Below are positions 7,593 to 10,042 of a stretch of DNA of 10,042 nucleotides, piece after piece. The DNA lies in the NCBI GenBank assembly GCA_902795745.1, contig CADBMG010000052.1:1-10042 (forward strand), written 5' to 3'. Origin of the DNA: an uncultured Pseudomonadota bacterium. Lineage in GTDB: Bacteria; Pseudomonadota; Alphaproteobacteria; RF32; CAG-239. Below the pieces are notes generated by a model. That model made no database searches. It saw nothing but the letters and a program-made list of their open reading frames with translations, and was not told the DNA's origin. Position 1 is the first letter of the stretch. Each line of letters begins with the position of its first letter. The position numbers and the translations under genes were made by a program.

Positions 7593-7720
7593 TATAAGCC
7601 AAAAGTTTTGCTCGCGCTACAAAGAAATGAAAGTTTCTACAAGATTTTTTATCAATTGAACTGTTTTTATTCTGCCAATATATAGTTTCACGGTTCAATT
7701 GCTTTAATCTTTACCATTTT
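7593..7720 (-). promoter_or_regulatory. Leader and presumed promoter region of the lspA operon
   Basis: Because a strong terminator closes the lpxA unit upstream, the lspA operon should have its own promoter in this AT-rich stretch. No good sigma70 match was found. TATATT on the - strand at 7591-7596 lacks a properly spaced -35 box, and TTGGCA (7673-7678) is followed only by GATAAA at 19 bases. The stretch also holds a perfect 9-base inverted repeat, CAATTGAAC (7653-7661) and GTTCAATTG (7693-7701). The region is inferred from position; the exact promoter is not identified. Confidence 0.35.
7653..7701. repeat. 9-base perfect inverted repeat upstream of the lspA operon
   Basis: CAATTGAAC at 7653-7661 and GTTCAATTG at 7693-7701 are perfect inverted copies with 31 bases between them. 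One wobble extends the pairing to 11 positions (7653-7663 with 7691-7701) in + strand RNA. The arms lie where the operon promoter is expected. It could be an operator pair or chance. Confidence 0.35.
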
Positions 7721-7762
7721 TCCAAACAAAAACCGCCCAAAGTTATTCATAACTTCGGGCGG
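7721..7762 (-). terminator. Rho-independent terminator after lpxA
   Basis: On the - strand a stem CCGCCCGAAGTTAT pairs with ATAACTTTGGGCGG (7762-7749 with 7746-7733) around a two-base GA centre, which in practice is a four-base loop. It is followed directly by TTTTTGTTT. The stem is continuous over 14 positions with a single G-U wobble. It starts 14 bases after the lpxA stop codon. In + strand RNA the wobble becomes an A-C mismatch and there is no T-run on that side, so the signal is directional. It separates the lpxA unit from the lspA operon. Confidence 0.92.
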
Positions 7763-7776
7763 CCTATACAAATTAT

Positions 7777-8574
7777 CTATTCTGCAACAGTTACATTACG
7801 TTTACCGTTAAGCGATTCCTTTATGAAGCGCAACTGCTCCAAAACCATTTCATTATCCTTATATTTTTCAAACGCAGCATTAACACGCTCTTCAAAATTA
7901 CCCTCTTTGCCTTTAAAGACAAACATAAACGCACGAGTACAAGCCTTTATCGTTGCTTCGTCAATACCGCTTCGTTTCATACCGATAACATTTAAACCGC
8001 GTAAACGAGCCGGCATACCATTAGCAATGCCAAAAGGTATAATATCGCGTGCAACGCCGGAAACACCCCCGACCATTGCCTTGCGCCCGACGTGTACAAA
8101 CTGGTGAATGGCACAGTTGCCGCCTAAAATTACACCGTCGCCTAAGTGAACGTGTCCGCCGATGACCGCATTGTTTGTCATGATTACACCGTTGCCAATC
8201 ACACAATCATGAGCAACATGTGAGTTAATCATAAACATTCCGTCATCACCGACAACTGTGGTAAAATGCTCCTTCGGCGTACCGGAATGCATGGTAACAT
8301 TTTCGCGAATAATATTACGCTTGCCGATAATCAATTTTGCTTCCGGCTGAAATTCATTGCCGTGATCCTGCGGTCCACACCCTAAACGTGCCCCCGGAAA
8401 AACGATTGTTCCTTCGCCTATTTCGGTATTACCGTAAACAGTCACCTGCCCTAAAAGTTTAACATTTTCACCAATCTTTGCCTGCGAGCTTACCCAGCAC
8501 ATAGGACCGATTTCCGCACTTTCAGCAATCTGCGCTCCGTCTTCAATAACCGCGGTCGGATGAATTTTAGCCAT
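7777..8574 (-). CDS. lpxA: Acyl-ACP--UDP-N-acetylglucosamine O-acyltransferase (lipid A synthesis, first step)
   Basis: LpxA transfers a 3-hydroxyacyl chain from acyl carrier protein to the 3-OH of UDP-GlcNAc, the first step of lipid A synthesis in the cytoplasm. The 265-residue length matches E. coli (262). Most of the protein is left-handed beta-helix hexapeptide repeats such as AEIGPM, AKIGEN, TEIGEG and CVIGNG. The catalytic histidine is His122 in SHVAHDCVIGN. HQFVHVGRKAMVGG (157-170) and LNVIGMKRSGI (194-204) are LpxA hallmarks, followed by the helical C-terminus. Gly170 aligns with E. coli Gly173, the hydrocarbon-ruler position, where Gly permits a C14 chain. The ATG at 8572-8574 has AAAGGA seven bases upstream. 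The gene is not next to lpxD, fabZ or lpxB, its usual partners. It lies 82 bases after an unrecognised gene and is closed by a strong terminator. Family identity is certain; chain length is inferred. Confidence 0.97.
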   Translation of the reverse strand: MAKIHPTAVIEDGAQIAESAEIGPMCWVSSQAKIGENVKLLGQVTVYGNTEIGEGTIVFPGARLGCGPQDHGNEFQPEAKLIIGKRNIIRENVTMHSGTPKEHFTTVVGDDGMFMINSHVAHDCVIGNGVIMTNNAVIGGHVHLGDGVILGGNCAIHQFVHVGRKAMVGGVSGVARDIIPFGIANGMPARLRGLNVIGMKRSGIDEATIKACTRAFMFVFKGKEGNFEERVNAAFEKYKDNEMVLEQLRFIKESLNGKRNVTVAE

Positions 8575-8656
8575 ATCAAAATCCTTTCTTCAAAATTACA
8601 ACTGTTTGAAGTCTATATTTGAAAAAGCAATATTGCAAAACACAATATGTTACAAT
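8575..8656 (-). promoter_or_regulatory. Intergenic region upstream of lpxA
   Basis: These 82 AT-rich bases separate the 388-residue gene from lpxA. They contain a perfect 10-base palindrome GCAATATTGC (8627-8636) and a second CAATAT at 8642-8647. On the - strand TTTGCA (8634-8639) and TATAGA (8612-8617) are 16 bases apart, a weak 4/6 and 4/6 promoter match. No terminator is visible, so read-through from the upstream gene into lpxA is likely. A separate lpxA promoter is possible but not established. Confidence 0.3.
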
Positions 8657-9823
8657 TTATTTCTGTTGATCGCGTAATTCCTTACGGGCTTTCATCAGCA
8701 ATTTATTATCGGCAATGATGTCCGCATCGCCGGATTTTCCTTCTTTTTTCAATTTAAGATAATCCGGTTCGTTTCCTTCGACACGCCATAGAAATTTGTG
8801 ATCATTTTCTGAAATACCTATCAAACCAACTGTTCCGGCTCTTTCCTTTATTTTTTCCTGAACCTTTTTAATAAATGCTTTGTGCTCAATTTTTTCCTCC
8901 ATTATAGACTTAAAATCTTGCTTACCTTTTTTCCATTCTTCAAAACATTCGCTCAAAAGATACATTTTTTTCCCAATATCAGAATTACCTTTATCTTCAC
9001 TGTGATGAGCAGCACCACGACATATACGATCAAGGTTACACCATTCCGGGCTCATTTGCTTTTCGAATTCAATAAAATATCCGGTAATTTTATCAATTAA
9101 CTCAACATTATTCAAAAAACCGTGAAAATTGTATAAATCGGCAAAAGCTAAATTAAGATCCTGTGCTGCAGCTTGTTTCGGATGCTTATGCTGCCAAGAT
9201 ATTCTTTTCGGATTTTCATTACTCACATCTCTTGCTGCCTCTTTGGCACAAATAGAATCTGCACTTTTATGAATAGCGGCAAACCCTTTATCTATTAAAG
9301 AATGATCACGTGACATACACGAACGTATCGCTTCAATTACATTTACATCGGTTAAATTTTCCAAAGCGGCAAATGCTTGTGCGGCAACTTCCGGCTGACG
9401 ACAAACCAAATATTTAATGTAGCGTCCGAATTGATATTTATCATCATCATTAAATTCTCTATCTTTAGCAATTTGTTCTGCACATTTGACAAAGGCTTTT
9501 ACAACTTCCTCGGCTTCGTCTTCAAAAAAAACAGGAGTGTACCCATAATCAACATCCAATGATGCCATAATCTTTGTTTGCATATAAGTCGGATTTTCCA
9601 AAGCATTATATTCTTTGGCTAATTGAACTTGATCTTGCGAAGAAAGATATCTCGTTTTTCTCGCAAGGTGCCATAAATCCATCTCAGGGTTAATATCTTC
9701 AATTTCTAATATTTCATCAAACAAACTTTTCTCAAATATCTCTTTGTTTTGATCATAGTTAATATCGTCATTTTTGTCTGACAATTCAAAAGCTTCAGAT
9801 TTTAATTTTTCAATATCACTCAT
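8657..9823 (-). CDS. Uncharacterised soluble, helix-rich protein
   Basis: I do not recognise this 388-residue protein. It has no signal peptide and no membrane segment, so it is probably cytoplasmic. The first 50 residues are strongly acidic (DKNDD, EIFEKSLFDEILEIEDI). The middle, roughly 130-190, has regular hydrophobic helices with a pattern reminiscent of HEAT-like repeats (RYIKYLV, EVAAQAFAALENL, NVIEAIRSCM, KGFAAIHKS); this is an impression, not a domain call. Around 205-280 are clustered His and Trp residues (SWQHKHPK, WCNLDR, AAHHSEDK). The C-terminal part from about 295 is rich in Lys and Glu. Seven cysteines are scattered without a metal-binding spacing. The ATG at 9821-9823 has GAAGGA seven bases upstream. 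It probably heads a transcription unit with lpxA, driven by the promoters at 9865-10038. Coding status is well supported by length, ribosome site and position; function is unknown. Confidence 0.85.
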   Translation of the reverse strand: MSDIEKLKSEAFELSDKNDDINYDQNKEIFEKSLFDEILEIEDINPEMDLWHLARKTRYLSSQDQVQLAKEYNALENPTYMQTKIMASLDVDYGYTPVFFEDEAEEVVKAFVKCAEQIAKDREFNDDDKYQFGRYIKYLVCRQPEVAAQAFAALENLTDVNVIEAIRSCMSRDHSLIDKGFAAIHKSADSICAKEAARDVSNENPKRISWQHKHPKQAAAQDLNLAFADLYNFHGFLNNVELIDKITGYFIEFEKQMSPEWCNLDRICRGAAHHSEDKGNSDIGKKMYLLSECFEEWKKGKQDFKSIMEEKIEHKAFIKKVQEKIKERAGTVGLIGISENDHKFLWRVEGNEPDYLKLKKEGKSGDADIIADNKLLMKARKELRDQQK

Positions 9824-9855
9824 TTTTCATTCCTTCCTTATTTGATTGTGCTCTT

Positions 9856-9869
9856 ATAATGTGTATTAT
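9856..9869. repeat. 14-base dyad element, copy A (possible operator)
   Basis: The + strand reads ATAATGTGTATTAT. ATAAT and ATTAT are inverted arms around GTGT, and flanking bases extend the arms to TTATAAT/ATTATAA (9854-9871). The exact reverse complement occurs at 10001-10014. Each copy covers a -10 box, which suggests a shared DNA-binding site, though AT-rich sequence makes short dyads less surprising. Confidence 0.55.
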
Positions 9870-9893
9870 AAACAACTTTAAAGGAGCTGAAAA
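9865..9893 (-). promoter_or_regulatory. Proximal sigma70-like promoter of the 388-residue gene
   Basis: On the - strand, TTTTCA (9888-9893, 4/6) is separated by 17 bases from a perfect TATAAT (9865-9870). Transcription would start near 9858, giving a leader of about 35 bases before the ATG at 9823. The -10 box is overlapped from its second base by a dyad element at 9856-9869. Confidence 0.55.
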
Positions 9894-10000
9894 ATCTTAC
9901 AAAACAAAAAGATATCAAAATATGACAAATAAAAATTTAAAACCGCAAAAACGCAGATTAATAAACAAAAATCAATATATTATTACGGAAAATCAAGTAG

Positions 10001-10014
10001 ATAATACACATTAT
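10001..10014. repeat. 14-base dyad element, copy B (possible operator)
   Basis: The + strand reads ATAATACACATTAT, the exact reverse complement of the element at 9856-9869 and 145 bases away from it. Here the outer extension is absent. It overlaps five of the six bases of the distal -10 box. Confidence 0.55.
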
Positions 10015-10038
10015 GTGATATTTTTTTCTATTTGTCAA
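10010..10038 (-). promoter_or_regulatory. Distal sigma70-like promoter of the 388-residue gene
   Basis: On the - strand, a perfect TTGACA (10033-10038) is separated by 17 bases from CATAAT (10010-10015, 5/6). The spacer contains a run of seven A. This is the best promoter match in the window. It would give a leader of about 180 bases. A dyad element at 10001-10014 overlaps the -10 box in the same register as at the proximal promoter. Confidence 0.6.
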
Positions 10039-10042
10039 TATA

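Noticed and set aside
7516..7698. 60-codon - strand open frame between lpxA and lspA
   Set aside because: It overlaps the lspA start in another frame, has no ribosome site, and its product has unordered composition with no recognisable feature.
8021..8206. Arg- and Cys-rich - strand open frame inside lpxA
   Set aside because: It is an out-of-frame reading of the hexapeptide-repeat codons of lpxA, which explains its odd composition.
8622..8636. GCAATATTGC followed by CTTTTTC on the - strand as a terminator before lpxA
   Set aside because: The palindrome has no loop; only three base pairs could form around a four-base loop, too weak for termination.
9881..9886. AAGGAG on the + strand as a ribosome site
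   Set aside because: No ATG, GTG or TTG follows at a usable distance; the nearest in-frame ATG is 35 bases further on.

Overview
The window looks like a chromosomal housekeeping region of an AT-rich alphaproteobacterium. The class assignment rests on three things. A small lipoprotein resembles the DUF3035/BamF family and sits between lspA and a pair of M16 peptidases. MutL carries the endonuclease motif expected where MutH is absent. The protein sequences of LpxA, MutL and the sirtuin are also alphaproteobacterial in flavour. The base composition fits a low-GC, possibly host-associated lineage. The genus cannot be named from this sequence alone.

Layout. At the left edge the 3' part of a CobB-type sirtuin gene runs on the + strand and ends 7 bases from the end of mutL, which converges on it. 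Everything else is on the - strand. From right to left there is a 219-base regulatory region at the right edge, an unrecognised 388-residue protein, lpxA, a strong rho-independent terminator, and then a tight six-gene run: lspA, BamF-like lipoprotein, active M16 peptidase, inactive M16 partner, pgi, mutL. Within this run three junctions are 4-base ATGA overlaps and the other two gaps are 5 and 12 bases, so it is very probably one operon.

How the genes fit together. LpxA starts lipid A synthesis. LspA matures lipoproteins, and the BamF-like lipoprotein encoded directly after it is a probable LspA substrate and outer-membrane assembly component. The two M16 proteins look like a catalytic/non-catalytic heterodimer acting outside the cytoplasm. 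The upper half of the window is therefore mostly envelope biogenesis. pgi (glycolysis) and mutL (mismatch repair) are downstream passengers of the same operon.

Two start codons need care. lspA most likely begins at a TTG at 7559 behind a perfect AAGGAG. The second M16 gene most likely begins at the ATG at 5546, which overlaps the previous stop codon.

The least ordinary signal is at the right edge. Two copies of a 14-base dyad-symmetric element (ATAATGTGTATTAT and its reverse complement) lie 145 bases apart. Each overlaps the -10 box of a good sigma70-like promoter pointing at the unrecognised 388-residue gene. I saw no CRISPR array, transposase, tRNA or rRNA.
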